The position numbers and the translations under genes are program-made. A stretch of 64,000 nt of DNA, from assembly GCA_050875145.1 (NCBI GenBank), contig JBNMLH010000012.1, positions 1 through 64,000 of the forward strand. The letters run 5' to 3'. Positions 8,686 through 16,483 of this stretch are shown in pieces (position 1 is the first letter of the stretch; each line of letters begins with the position of its first letter). The notes below the pieces were generated by a model. That model saw only the letters and a program-made list of their open reading frames with translations, made no database searches and was not told the DNA's origin. The stretch comes from CAG-411 sp050875145. GTDB lineage: Bacteria; Bacillota; Clostridia; Lachnospirales; Lachnospiraceae.

Positions 8686-9678
8686 CTAGATTAACTTTTG
8701 ACCACAGTTAGGACAGAAGTTTGCTTCGCCAGTTTTTTGTCCGCAGTTAGGACAAAAGTTTGGTTTGGCACCAGCGTTTTGGTTTGGTGCAGAATTCTGT
8801 TGAGTAGGCATAGAAGCTTGATTCTGTTGCATTGCAGCATTTACATTTTGCATCATTTGGTTGGCCATTGTCATGCCCATCATCATACCTGTCATATCAG
8901 ATGCGACACCGCCTCCTTGTACCTTTCCAGAAGCGATACCGTCTACCATAGATACTTGTTGGTAACGGTTCATATCACCAATCATAGATTGTTCTGCATT
9001 TTTGTTAATCATAGATTGCACATTTTCCGGATAATTAAAGCTCATTATATTGAAGGCAGTGATAGTAATACCAATGTCATAAATCTGCATATCCAAATCA
9101 CTTTTAATACCGTTGCTGATATCAAAAGAATTTGCCATCAGATTAAACATATCTTTTCCTTCTTTAGCAATCCATTTCATCAAAAGTTGATCTAAAATAG
9201 AAGTGATGCGTTGTTTTACATCTTCTACATAATAAGACTCTTTAACACCAGCAACCTTGTCAATCAATGCCATGTAGTCATTTACCTTGAATGTAAAGGT
9301 TCCGTTTGCACGAATAGGAAGTCCCCCTGGCATATTTGGTGCAGGGATATTGATTGCATTTTTCGTTCCCCATTTTACCTGAAATTCTTTGGTATTTACA
9401 AAGAGAACTTCTGCACGCATACCACTGTTAAATCCAAACTTGAATCCCTTTAAAGTAGATAAAAATGGAATAATTTGCGATTCAATATCGTATTCTCCAT
9501 CATCTTGAAAGATACCTTCTATACGTCCGTTGTGTAAGAAAATTGCATCCTGTCCAGGACGAATAATCAGTTTACTTCCTTTTTTGATTTCACGATTGCT
9601 CCATTTCCAGAAAATCATATCGTCACGAAATTCTTCCCATTCTACAACATTTGCTAATTGTCCACTAAAAAAACCCAT
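8686..9678 (-). CDS. ydjI: SPFH/band-7 protein with C-terminal zinc ribbon, YdjI-like (330 aa)
   Basis: The protein begins MGFFSGQLANVVEWEEFRDD and continues through an SPFH-type region (about residues 30-220), as in B. subtilis YdjI. A Met/Gln-rich linker (about 230-300) leads to a zinc ribbon with two CPNCG knuckles at the end. SPFH proteins form membrane-associated scaffolds. In B. subtilis, YdjI works with YdjG and YdjH and recruits PspA (YdjF) to the membrane. It is the last gene of the four-gene minus-strand operon, 58 nt after the TPM gene. ATG 9678 has GGTGAG upstream. The family call is strong; the function is by analogy. Confidence 0.85.
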   Translation of the reverse strand: MGFFSGQLANVVEWEEFRDDMIFWKWSNREIKKGSKLIIRPGQDAIFLHNGRIEGIFQDDGEYDIESQIIPFLSTLKGFKFGFNSGMRAEVLFVNTKEFQVKWGTKNAINIPAPNMPGGLPIRANGTFTFKVNDYMALIDKVAGVKESYYVEDVKQRITSILDQLLMKWIAKEGKDMFNLMANSFDISNGIKSDLDMQIYDIGITITAFNIMSFNYPENVQSMINKNAEQSMIGDMNRYQQVSMVDGIASGKVQGGGVASDMTGMMMGMTMANQMMQNVNAAMQQNQASMPTQQNSAPNQNAGAKPNFCPNCGQKTGEANFCPNCGQKLI

Positions 9679-9736
9679 AAAATCTCACCTTTCTATTAAT
9701 TATATTGCTTACTGTTTTTTATCATTTACTATTCTA

Positions 9737-10561
9737 TTAGAAGTGTCCACCGCTTCCACTGTGGCTACTTCCACCGCCGCCGCTACTACTGCCGCCACTA
9801 CTGCTGCTACTGGATCGTTTTGTCCTGTGTGTACTTGTTCGCACATAGTGGTCATGTTGTGCAACGACTCTGGAATTGTTTTCGTCTAGATAGGTCATAG
9901 CGGAAACGGTCATCTTTCCACCAGAATTAATAATTAAGACAGCAATAACTACGCCACCAATAACAAGGGCAATTCCAAGTTGTAAAAATGTATTATAAAA
10001 TATATTTCCAGGGTCGATTCCCTCTTTAAACTGTGAATAGTTATATGCCTGATGGACATATTTTTTACATGCCGCAAACCACTTATCCCTTTTTAATTGA
10101 GGAGTAATCTTCTTAAAAACTAAATCACAACGATTGTCATCTAGTTGCGTTTTTAACTCTCCAAAGCCGGAAACATAGGCGTATCTGTTTTTAATATCAA
10201 TAGCAAGGATTGCACAATTTGGATACTTTTGTTCATATGTTTCCTGAAAACTTTCATAAAATGCAACAGAATAAAGTTCACAATCCGTATCTGAATTCCC
10301 ACTGGAATCATAGCTGTATTCCGAAAGAGTATCTGTGATAACAATCAGAAAGTTGTAATTTGATTTATTATAGTATTTTTCTGCCAAATCTTCCAGCTCT
10401 TGCTCCTGTTCATCAGAAAGTGAATTGGTATAATCATATACTCGATCCACCTTTTCAGACGCTTTCACAGGTACAAATAAAGAAAACATACTTGCAATAG
10501 TAATGGAAAGCAGAAGGAGTATTCTTAGGTAGCTTTTATGGTTGCGAGTAATCTTTACCAT
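9737..10561 (-). CDS. ydjH: TPM-domain membrane protein, YdjH-like (274 aa)
   Basis: A signal/anchor segment (about residues 10-34) precedes a TPM domain (about 38-170; VYDYTNSLSDEQEQELEDLAEKYY.., FLIVITDTLSEYS). A transmembrane helix lies at about 187-212, followed by a tail ending in a Ser/Gly run and GHF. TPM domains of this type are extracytoplasmic and often sit in membrane-stress or photosystem-repair proteins. The start overlaps the stop of the upstream zinc-ribbon gene by 7 nt, so translation is probably coupled. The order matches B. subtilis ydjG-ydjH-ydjI. No enzymatic activity is asserted. Confidence 0.85.
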   Translation of the reverse strand: MVKITRNHKSYLRILLLLSITIASMFSLFVPVKASEKVDRVYDYTNSLSDEQEQELEDLAEKYYNKSNYNFLIVITDTLSEYSYDSSGNSDTDCELYSVAFYESFQETYEQKYPNCAILAIDIKNRYAYVSGFGELKTQLDDNRCDLVFKKITPQLKRDKWFAACKKYVHQAYNYSQFKEGIDPGNIFYNTFLQLGIALVIGGVVIAVLIINSGGKMTVSAMTYLDENNSRVVAQHDHYVRTSTHRTKRSSSSSSGGSSSGGGGSSHSGSGGHF

Positions 10562-11640
10562 ACCCAGACACCTCCAATCATATAAGCAATTAATTTAATT
10601 AGGAAGAAACTAATAACGGCAATTGCAACAAATATAGCGGCACAATTCTTTTTGCTAATTGGTGGTTTACCGATTATTTTACCTGTCTGTCCATTCATTA
10701 CAAAGTTATGTTCTGCATGTTGGTAGTCATAACAAAACATCCAGATTGGCAAAAGCGTATAAACGGCATCTTCTGGATGCATTTGGATATTATGACGTAA
10801 TATTTTTTTCCCATCATAACCCATCATAGTTTGGCGCACAAAATCAAGCGTATAGTTTTCTGTACGCTTTTCAATTCGAGGATATAGGTCCTTATCTGTA
10901 TAATCATATTTTTCTGCTAAATATCCAGCAAGGTAAGGAGTATTAAAATCATGTAATTCGGTATAATTAAACGGCTCCAATTTATCCATCATTGTATCGT
11001 CCATTTTAATGGAGGCATCTACTGGAATTTTGTCAAAATGTAAATCTACTTCACGATATACATCATAATATTTAGTTTTTGTTACATCATAGTCGCCTTC
11101 TGTATAATGAGTGACTTTTGTACATTCTGCATCCACATCTCCCTGTGTGTGCATAGTAAAAAGCCAAAAAGGAACGTAGATACCAGTTATACTTTTTAAA
11201 CGATTTGCTTTTTTGAAATCACTAGGAAGCAGAATACTTTTTCCGCACCATTTTTTAAATGCTTCTTCTGCCTCCTCTTTTGAAATTTTAAATGGAATTA
11301 CTTTAGATGGAGCAAGCTCTCCCCGTAGTCGATCCCCCAAAATCATAGGTGCATCACAAAAGCTACAGGTTGTAGCAGTTGTCAGTTCATCGGTGATAAG
11401 AACAGCACCACAGTTTTTACATTGATATTGAATGGCACTGTCGTCAGAATAGGTATTCTGACTTGTGTTTGCAAGAAATTCGTCATAAGAACCAGTGGAA
11501 GCATTTTCGGATGATTCCGCCTGATTTTCCATTTGTTCGATATTTTCCTCATATCCACAGCTTTCACAATGAAGTAGACCAGAGGTAGTATCAAATTTCA
11601 TGTCAGCACCGCAGGATGGGCATTTGTGCTGAATTACCAT
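10555..11640 (-). CDS. ydjG: Zinc-ribbon membrane protein, YdjG-like (361 aa)
   Basis: The N-terminus holds a TFIIB-type zinc ribbon (CPSCGAD..CESCG) and a second CxxC pair (CKNCG..CSFCD, about residues 70-95). A long region similar to YdjG follows (LAPSKVIPFKISKEEAEEAF, IYVPFWLF). A C-terminal hydrophobic segment (AAIFVAIAVISFFLIKLIAYMIG) anchors it. ATG 11640 is chosen over ATG 11658 because GGGAG at 11653-11649 is then 7-8 nt upstream and the first ribbon starts normally. In B. subtilis YdjG is the membrane partner of YdjH and YdjI. It is separated from pspA by a structured 200-nt spacer. Confidence 0.82.
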   Translation of the reverse strand: MVIQHKCPSCGADMKFDTTSGLLHCESCGYEENIEQMENQAESSENASTGSYDEFLANTSQNTYSDDSAIQYQCKNCGAVLITDELTTATTCSFCDAPMILGDRLRGELAPSKVIPFKISKEEAEEAFKKWCGKSILLPSDFKKANRLKSITGIYVPFWLFTMHTQGDVDAECTKVTHYTEGDYDVTKTKYYDVYREVDLHFDKIPVDASIKMDDTMMDKLEPFNYTELHDFNTPYLAGYLAEKYDYTDKDLYPRIEKRTENYTLDFVRQTMMGYDGKKILRHNIQMHPEDAVYTLLPIWMFCYDYQHAEHNFVMNGQTGKIIGKPPISKKNCAAIFVAIAVISFFLIKLIAYMIGGVWVW

Positions 11641-11677
11641 ATTAAAAACTCCCTTCATAAATTTGTGTAGAAGAAAA

Positions 11678-11832
11678 AGGAACTGTTTCTTTTTGAATTG
11701 TGCTTGTAGACCAATCTACTGTACCATTGTTATAACATGCAAATTGAGTAAAAGCATTCCAATCGTATGTTATATAGAAATGATTGCAAGGGTACAGTAA
11801 AGAGGTACTACGAAAAGAAAGGAACAGTTCCT
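11678..11832 (-). other. Structured element between pspA and ydjG (nested inverted repeats)
   Basis: Three inverted repeats are nested in this order: 11678-11687 with 11823-11832 (10 nt perfect, extended by a T/A-rich arm with a bulge), 11717-11725 with 11791-11799 (9 nt), and 11731-11738 with 11767-11774 (8 nt). The fold would cover almost the whole spacer. A transcript structure here could uncouple abundant pspA mRNA from the membrane-protein genes by pausing or processing. A MITE-like insertion is the alternative. No coding sequence is present. Confidence 0.6.
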
Positions 11833-11842
11833 AATGTATATG

Positions 11843-12571
11843 TTATTTATTTAGATTAGCCTTTAAAGCAGCTAATTCATCATCAACAGCAGTTGTATCT
11901 TGCTGGCCAAGACTTGCTTTTAAGGCAGCCAGTTCGTCATCAACCTGTGCGGTGTTACCAGAATACTTAGCGGTCAAATCAGCAATTTCATCAACTGGAC
12001 CTGCATTTAATTCTGCCATGGCATTTGCCTTGTCTAAAGCTGCGTTGGCTTTTGCCTCCATACGATCGAAGGCAGCAATAGAAGAGTTACCATTAAGACC
12101 AGATACCATTTTATTCATGCGTTCCTGTGTCTTTGCAACAGCCATTTTTCCTTTTATCATGTCTCTTCTTGATTCTAATTCATTGATGTCTTTTACCAGT
12201 TTGTCATGCATAGCACGCATATTTTCTGCATTTGTGTGTGCTAAATCATATGACTGTTGTAATTCCTGTTGTTTAGCGGAAAGTGAACTTTTCTTTTCAA
12301 GAAATTTTCTGGCATCATTTTCATTACCAGCTTCCAATGCTTTGACTGCAAATTGCTGCATTTTGTCAATTTCTGCATTTACTTCGTCAAGAGCACGTTT
12401 TGAGCGTTGCTCTTCAGCCATAACTGTCGCTGTTTCAGATTTTACTTTTCCTAAGTCACTGTTTAAGTTTCGTAAACACTGATCAATCATTTTTTCAGGG
12501 TTTTCTGCTTTGTCTAAAAGTGAATTGATGTTTGCTGACATAATGTCTTTAAATCTTGATAATATTCCCAT
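11843..12571 (-). CDS. pspA: PspA/IM30-family membrane-stress protein, YdjF-like (242 aa)
   Basis: The protein starts MGILSRFKDIMSANINSLLDKAENPEKMIDQ, the standard PspA amphipathic N-terminus. It continues as a long coiled coil to about residue 180. The C-terminal tail contains two copies of a DDELAALKA motif. PspA/ESCRT-III-like proteins bind and stabilise stressed cytoplasmic membranes. ATG 12571 is preferred because GGAGGA lies about 10 nt upstream and the family N-terminus begins there; the longer reading frame to 12685 adds unrelated residues. First gene of the ydjFGHI-like operon. Confidence 0.9.
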   Translation of the reverse strand: MGILSRFKDIMSANINSLLDKAENPEKMIDQCLRNLNSDLGKVKSETATVMAEEQRSKRALDEVNAEIDKMQQFAVKALEAGNENDARKFLEKKSSLSAKQQELQQSYDLAHTNAENMRAMHDKLVKDINELESRRDMIKGKMAVAKTQERMNKMVSGLNGNSSIAAFDRMEAKANAALDKANAMAELNAGPVDEIADLTAKYSGNTAQVDDELAALKASLGQQDTTAVDDELAALKANLNK

Positions 12572-12789
12572 AAATTTAAATCCTCCTAAATAAAAAAGTA
12601 ACTGTTTGTATATCCTATATAGTATTAAAATAGGTAGTAAAATATGAGCTATGGAAATGAGCTGTGCAAAATTGGGGACTGCCATATTAGACTGCTAATA
12701 CTACAGGAATATAAAATTTTAGCTGCTATTTACGCGAGTAAAAAGAAAAAAATTACATAATGTGTATTCTTTTTCCTTTTTCTACTATT

Positions 12790-12818
12790 AGTTTATTTGT
12801 TTTTGCTAAAAAGGTCAA
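12790..12818 (-). promoter_or_regulatory. Candidate promoter of the pspA operon
   Basis: On the minus strand, TTGACC (12818-12813) and TAAACT (12795-12790) are spaced 17 nt. This implies a leader of roughly 210 nt before pspA. The -10 box is imperfect. Confidence 0.4.
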
Positions 12819-12989
12819 GTAAATTAGGATTAAAAAGAGATTAAAAAAGGATCATGTCGGATAGTAACTATTTTTGACGGAAGTTAAAAATATGGGTTAT
12901 TAGTATTTTTTATCTAGATAGATGATATAAAATAGATAGGGCTATGAAAGCTATTATTATTAGATAATTGACTTCAAAGAAATAATTAG

Positions 12990-13018
12990 TTGCATAGATT
13001 CTAGAATCCATTTATAAT
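12990..13018 (+). promoter_or_regulatory. Promoter of the methyltransferase gene
   Basis: TTGCAT (12990-12995) and TATAAT (13013-13018) are 17 nt apart. Transcription would begin near 13025, which argues against the GTG at 13029 as start codon and for ATG 13116. Confidence 0.65.
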
Positions 13019-13115
13019 AAGTAGAAATGTGTTAATTAAAACGGCATGTGTAGATAGAAAATGGAAAGCCAAAGAGTATTTTCAGAGAAGAACAGAAAGA
13101 AAGGTTGGTTTAGAC

Positions 13116-13994
13116 ATGTGGGTTGCAGATCAATGGAAAGATTACGAAGTATTAGATTGTTCGAGTGGTGAAAAATTAGAACGATGGGGAAAGTATACAC
13201 TTGTTCGTCCGGATCCTCAGGTAATCTGGCATACGGAAAAGAAGAACAGGGGATGGAAAAATAGAAATGCCCATTATCATAGAAGTAAAAAAGGTGGCGG
13301 TGAATGGGAGTTTTTTGATTTGCCAAGACAATGGCAGATACATTATAAGGAATTAACATTTAATTTACAGCCATTTAGTTTTAAACATACAGGACTGTTT
13401 CCAGAGCAGGCAACAAATTGGGATTGGTTTAGTGAACTTATTTATAATAAGAAGAAACGCAACCCGGACAGAGAGATTAAGGTGTTGAATTTATTTGCTT
13501 ATACAGGCGGTGCTACTGTGGCAGCAGCAAAAGCTGGTGCTTCGGTTACCCATGTAGATGCGTCAAAGGGAATGGTTACCTGGGCAAAAGAAAATGCTAT
13601 ATCCTCAGGACTTAAAGATGCACCTATACGTTGGATTGTAGATGATTGTGTGAAATTTGTTGAACGTGAAATCCGACGAGGAAAGACGTATGATGGTATT
13701 ATTATGGACCCGCCATCATATGGAAGAGGTCCGAAAGGTGAAATATGGAAAATTGAAGAGAAAATACATGATTTTATCAAACTTTGTACGCAGGTGATGA
13801 CAGATGATCCATTATTTTATCTGGTTAATTCCTATACAACCGGTTTGCAGCCAGCGGTAATTGCTTATATGATGAATACAGAAATTGTATCAAGATTTGG
13901 CGGTTCTGTTGCTTCGGATGAAATTGGATTGCCGGTAAAAGAAAATGGTTTGGTTCTTCCTTGCGGGGCATCTGGAAGATGGCAAAAAAAATAG
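13116..13994 (+). CDS. SAM-dependent methyltransferase, RlmI/RlmK-like (292 aa)
   Basis: Motif I (LNLFAYTGGATVAAAKAGA, then THVDASKGMVTWAKEN) and the catalytic-region motif DPPSYGRGPKGE identify a class I methyltransferase of the group that modifies 23S rRNA bases. It lacks the N-terminal PUA domain of E. coli RlmI, so the exact target is not assigned. ATG 13116 has GAAAGGTTGG upstream. It lies directly before the S10 ribosomal cluster but has its own promoter and a terminator-like hairpin after it. An rRNA target would fit the location. Confidence 0.8.
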   Translation: MWVADQWKDYEVLDCSSGEKLERWGKYTLVRPDPQVIWHTEKKNRGWKNRNAHYHRSKKGGGEWEFFDLPRQWQIHYKELTFNLQPFSFKHTGLFPEQATNWDWFSELIYNKKKRNPDREIKVLNLFAYTGGATVAAAKAGASVTHVDASKGMVTWAKENAISSGLKDAPIRWIVDDCVKFVEREIRRGKTYDGIIMDPPSYGRGPKGEIWKIEEKIHDFIKLCTQVMTDDPLFYLVNSYTTGLQPAVIAYMMNTEIVSRFGGSVASDEIGLPVKENGLVLPCGASGRWQKK

Positions 13995-14010
13995 TAATTG
14001 TGCATAATGT

Positions 14011-14059
14011 ATAGAAAAATAGAATTGACACAAGAAAAATCGTCAATTTTATTTTCTAT
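14011..14059 (+). terminator. AT-rich terminator-like hairpin after the methyltransferase gene
   Basis: The arm 14011-14029 pairs with 14042-14059 over about 18 bp with one bulge and a 12-nt loop. No long T-run follows, so termination efficiency is uncertain. Confidence 0.45.
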
Positions 14060-14075
14060 ATATTGTGAAAAAAGC

Positions 14076-14104
14076 TTGCTAAAGTTTGAAAAATAAGGTA
14101 TACT
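14076..14104 (+). promoter_or_regulatory. Promoter of the S10 ribosomal-protein operon
   Basis: TTGCTA (14076-14081) and TATACT (14099-14104) are spaced 17 nt. The predicted start near 14111 gives a leader of about 227 nt before rpsJ. Confidence 0.8.
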
Positions 14105-14110
14105 CTTATT

Positions 14111-14337
14111 TGTTGTGACATTGATAGCTGTGAAGCGTGAGGTTGCTTTATCCAAGCAGATAAAGGTTTTCCGTGGAGCGAATGTCAAGTTAAGAAACTG
14201 GCGACAAGTCACTGTACAATAGAACAAATGCGAAAGCAAATGAGTTTTAGACCTATGCGTATAGGAAACGCGTGGGTAAGTGTACAGTCACCACTTGTCG
14301 TACTGAAATTAAGTGCGAAAAGGAGGCGGCTTTTTTT
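14111..14337 (+). ncRNA. Structured leader of the S10 operon (candidate autoregulatory RNA)
   Basis: Two folding domains are visible. The first pairs GACATT (14117-14122) with AATGTC (14181-14186) and encloses a 7-bp hairpin CTTTATC/GATAAAG (14146-14165). The second is a long stem, CGACAAGT plus ACTGTAC (14202-14217) with GTACAGT plus ACTTGTCG (14282-14300). It encloses a TGC-GAAA-GCA tetraloop hairpin and a CCTA/TAGG-type hairpin. Long leaders before rpsJ are known to be autogenously controlled by a ribosomal protein in other bacteria (L4 in E. coli). Whether L4 or another protein binds here is inferred. No T-run attenuator is seen; the rpsJ SD follows closely. Confidence 0.65.
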
Positions 14338-14658
14338 ATGGCAGCAAGTCAAGTAATGAGAATTACATTGAAGGCGTATGATCATCAGTTAATCGATCAG
14401 TCAGCTGGAAAAATTATCGAAACTGTAAAGAAGACAGGAGCTAAGGTGAGTGGTCCTGTACCTCTTCCAACAAAGAAGGAAGTTGTAACAATTCTTAGAG
14501 CGGTTCATAAGTATAAAGATTCCAGAGAACAGTTCGAGCAGAGAACACATAAGAGATTGATTGATATCATGACACCTAGCCAGAAGACAGTTGATGCATT
14601 ATCAAGATTAGAAATGCCAGCTGGTGTTTACATCGATATCAAGATGAAAAACAAATAA
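14338..14658 (+). CDS. rpsJ: 30S ribosomal protein S10
   Basis: The 106-aa protein contains the S10 core (MRITLKAYDHQLIDQSAGKIIETVKKTGAKVSGPVPLPTK split across its first half, ending AGVYIDIKMK). S10 sits in the 30S head and also acts with NusB in antitermination. ATG 14338 follows AGGAGG at 11 nt; an upstream frame extension to 14272 falls inside the structured leader and is rejected. First gene of the S10 operon. tuf, fusA, rpsG and rpsL are not upstream, unlike in B. subtilis. Confidence 0.97.
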   Translation: MAASQVMRITLKAYDHQLIDQSAGKIIETVKKTGAKVSGPVPLPTKKEVVTILRAVHKYKDSREQFEQRTHKRLIDIMTPSQKTVDALSRLEMPAGVYIDIKMKNK

Positions 14659-14758
14659 TTTTTAGTTAGTAATCCTTAGGGTTTATATATAGAGTCCAAG
14701 CAACGAATAAATTTCGCGTTTATGGAGACCAAGCACTCAGGTGTAAGCCGTCTAGGAT

Positions 14759-14777
14759 GAGCGTCTTAGATACGCTC
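14759..14777 (+). other. Hairpin in the rpsJ-rplC spacer
   Basis: GAGCGT and ACGCTC pair over 6 bp with a 7-nt loop in a 147-nt spacer, an unusually long gap for this operon. It lies 29 nt before rplC. It may influence rplC translation or mRNA processing. There is no T-run. Confidence 0.4.
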
Positions 14778-14805
14778 CGCTGTAGATTTAATAGGAGGTG
14801 CAAAA

Positions 14806-15438
14806 ATGAAGAAAGCAATTTTGGCTACAAAAGTCGGAATGACACAGATCTTCAACGAAGATGGAGTTTTAACTCCAGTAACAGTTTTACAGGCTGGTCC
14901 ATGTGCAGTAACACAGGTAAAAACTGTAGAAAATGATGGATACAGTGCAGTACAGGTTGGTTTTGGTGACATTAGAGAAAAATTAGTGAACAAACCACAA
15001 AAGGGACACTTTGCAAAAGCAGGTGTTGAGAACAAGAGATTTCTTAAAGAGTTTAAGTTTGATAACGCTGAGGAATATCAGGTAGGACAGGAAATCAAAG
15101 CTGATATCTTTGAAGCTGGTGACAAGATTGATGCAACAGCTACTTCAAAAGGTAAAGGTTTCCAGGGTGCTATTAAGAGACATGGACAGTCCAGAGGACC
15201 TATGGGACATGGTTCTAAATTCCACAGACATGCAGGTTCAAACGGTGCTTGTTCTGATCCTTCAAAGGTATTCAAGGGTAAACAGATGCCAGGACAGATG
15301 GGTAACGTACAGGTAACAATTCAGAATTTGGAAATTGTTAGAGTTGATGCTGAAAACAATGTGATTTTGGTTAAGGGTGCTGTTCCAGGACCTAAGAAAT
15401 CAATGGTAGTATTAAGAGAAGCTGTAAAGGCAAACTAA
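14806..15438 (+). CDS. rplC: 50S ribosomal protein L3
   Basis: The 210-aa protein begins MKKAILATKVGMTQIFNEDG and carries the L3 signature (GKGFQGAIKRHGQSRGPMGHGSKFHR, residues about 122-147, quoted here as GHGSKFHR). L3 binds near the 3' end of 23S rRNA and shapes the peptidyl-transferase centre. Start ATG 14806 has AGGAGG upstream. Full length; rplD follows after 25 nt. Confidence 0.98.
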   Translation: MKKAILATKVGMTQIFNEDGVLTPVTVLQAGPCAVTQVKTVENDGYSAVQVGFGDIREKLVNKPQKGHFAKAGVENKRFLKEFKFDNAEEYQVGQEIKADIFEAGDKIDATATSKGKGFQGAIKRHGQSRGPMGHGSKFHRHAGSNGACSDPSKVFKGKQMPGQMGNVQVTIQNLEIVRVDAENNVILVKGAVPGPKKSMVVLREAVKAN

Positions 15439-15463
15439 GCTTTAAGGAAGGAGGCTAACACAG

Positions 15464-16084
15464 ATGGCAAACGTATCTGTTTTTAATATGGAAGGCAAAG
15501 AAGTAGATAAGTTAGAGTTAAATGATGCTGTATTTGCTGCTCCAATAAATGAACATTTAGTTCACATGGCAGTTGTTCAACAACTTGCTAATAAACGTCA
15601 GGGAACTCAGAGTGCAAAAACACGTTCTGAAGTAAGCGGTGGCGGAAAGAAACCATGGAGACAGAAGGGAACTGGTCATGCTAGACAGGGTTCTACAAGA
15701 GCTCCACAGTGGACAGGTGGTGGAGTTGTATTTGCTCCAAAGCCAAGAGATTATTCTTTCAAGATGAATAAGAAGGAAAAGAACGCAGCTATTAAGTCTG
15801 TATTGACTTCTAAGGTAAATGATTCTAAGTTTATCGTGTTAGATAACTTAACATTAGAAGGAATTAAGACAAAAGAAGTTGTTGCAGTTCTTAAGAATTT
15901 AAACGTAGAGAAAGCTTTGATTGTGACAGCAGAGAAGGATGAGAAGGTATTATTATCTGCAAGAAACATCCCAACTGTTAGAACAGCAATGACAAACACA
16001 ATCAATGTTTACGATTTGTTGAAATATGATACAGTTGTTGTAACAAAAGACGCTGTAGCAAAGATTGAGGAGGTATACGCATAA
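15464..16084 (+). CDS. rplD: 50S ribosomal protein L4
   Basis: The 206-aa protein has the L4 motif around residues 60-85 (GGGKKPWRQKGTGHARQG), which reaches into the exit tunnel. In E. coli L4 represses its own S10 operon through the leader; here the long leader upstream of rpsJ is a possible target. ATG 15464 follows GGAGG. The stop overlaps the rplW start by one base. Confidence 0.98.
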   Translation: MANVSVFNMEGKEVDKLELNDAVFAAPINEHLVHMAVVQQLANKRQGTQSAKTRSEVSGGGKKPWRQKGTGHARQGSTRAPQWTGGGVVFAPKPRDYSFKMNKKEKNAAIKSVLTSKVNDSKFIVLDNLTLEGIKTKEVVAVLKNLNVEKALIVTAEKDEKVLLSARNIPTVRTAMTNTINVYDLLKYDTVVVTKDAVAKIEEVYA

Positions 16085-16383
16085 TGGCAGATTTAAAATA
16101 CTATGACGTGATCCTTAAACCGGTTATTACTGAGAAGAGTATGAGTGCTATGGGCGAAAAGAAGTACACTTTCTTAGTTCATACAGAAGCTACAAAGGCT
16201 CAGATTAAAGAAGCTGTAGAAAAGTTATTTGAAGGAACAAAGGTTGCTAGCGTTAATACCATGAACATGGATGGCAAGAAGAAGAGACGTGGAATGGTTG
16301 TTGGTAAGACAGCTAAGAAGAAAAAAGCAATCGTTAAATTAACAGCAGAAAGTGCTGATATTGAAATCTTTGAAGGTCTGTAA
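16084..16383 (+). CDS. rplW: 50S ribosomal protein L23
   Basis: The 99-aa protein begins MADLKYYDVILKPVITEKS, the L23 signature, and has the loop KKKRRGMVVGKTAKKKKAIVKL. L23 lies at the exit-tunnel mouth and docks trigger factor and SRP. TAATG overlap with rplD implies translational coupling. Confidence 0.98.
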   Translation: MADLKYYDVILKPVITEKSMSAMGEKKYTFLVHTEATKAQIKEAVEKLFEGTKVASVNTMNMDGKKKRRGMVVGKTAKKKKAIVKLTAESADIEIFEGL

Positions 16384-16483
16384 GATTAGACAAAGAGAAC
16401 ATTAAGGTTTTTTTATAACCGATAAGAATAAAAACAACATTGACACGCGTGCGTGCGTGGACAAATTGAAAGGAGTGCGAAAA

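Larger units (their letters stand above)
12572..13115. other. Divergent regulatory region between pspA operon and methyltransferase gene
   Basis: This AT-rich region holds the two promoters listed separately, pointing in opposite directions. No ORF with a ribosome-binding site was found. The remaining sequence shows no strong hairpin. Confidence 0.6.

Noticed and set aside
11952..12482. 176-codon open frame opposite pspA
   Set aside because: It lies wholly inside the conserved PspA frame, and the Ser/Ala/Phe-rich composition is typical of an antisense shadow.
13029..13115. Upstream GTG start of the methyltransferase gene
   Set aside because: It would lie at the transcription start predicted from the promoter at 12990-13018 and has no ribosome-binding site.
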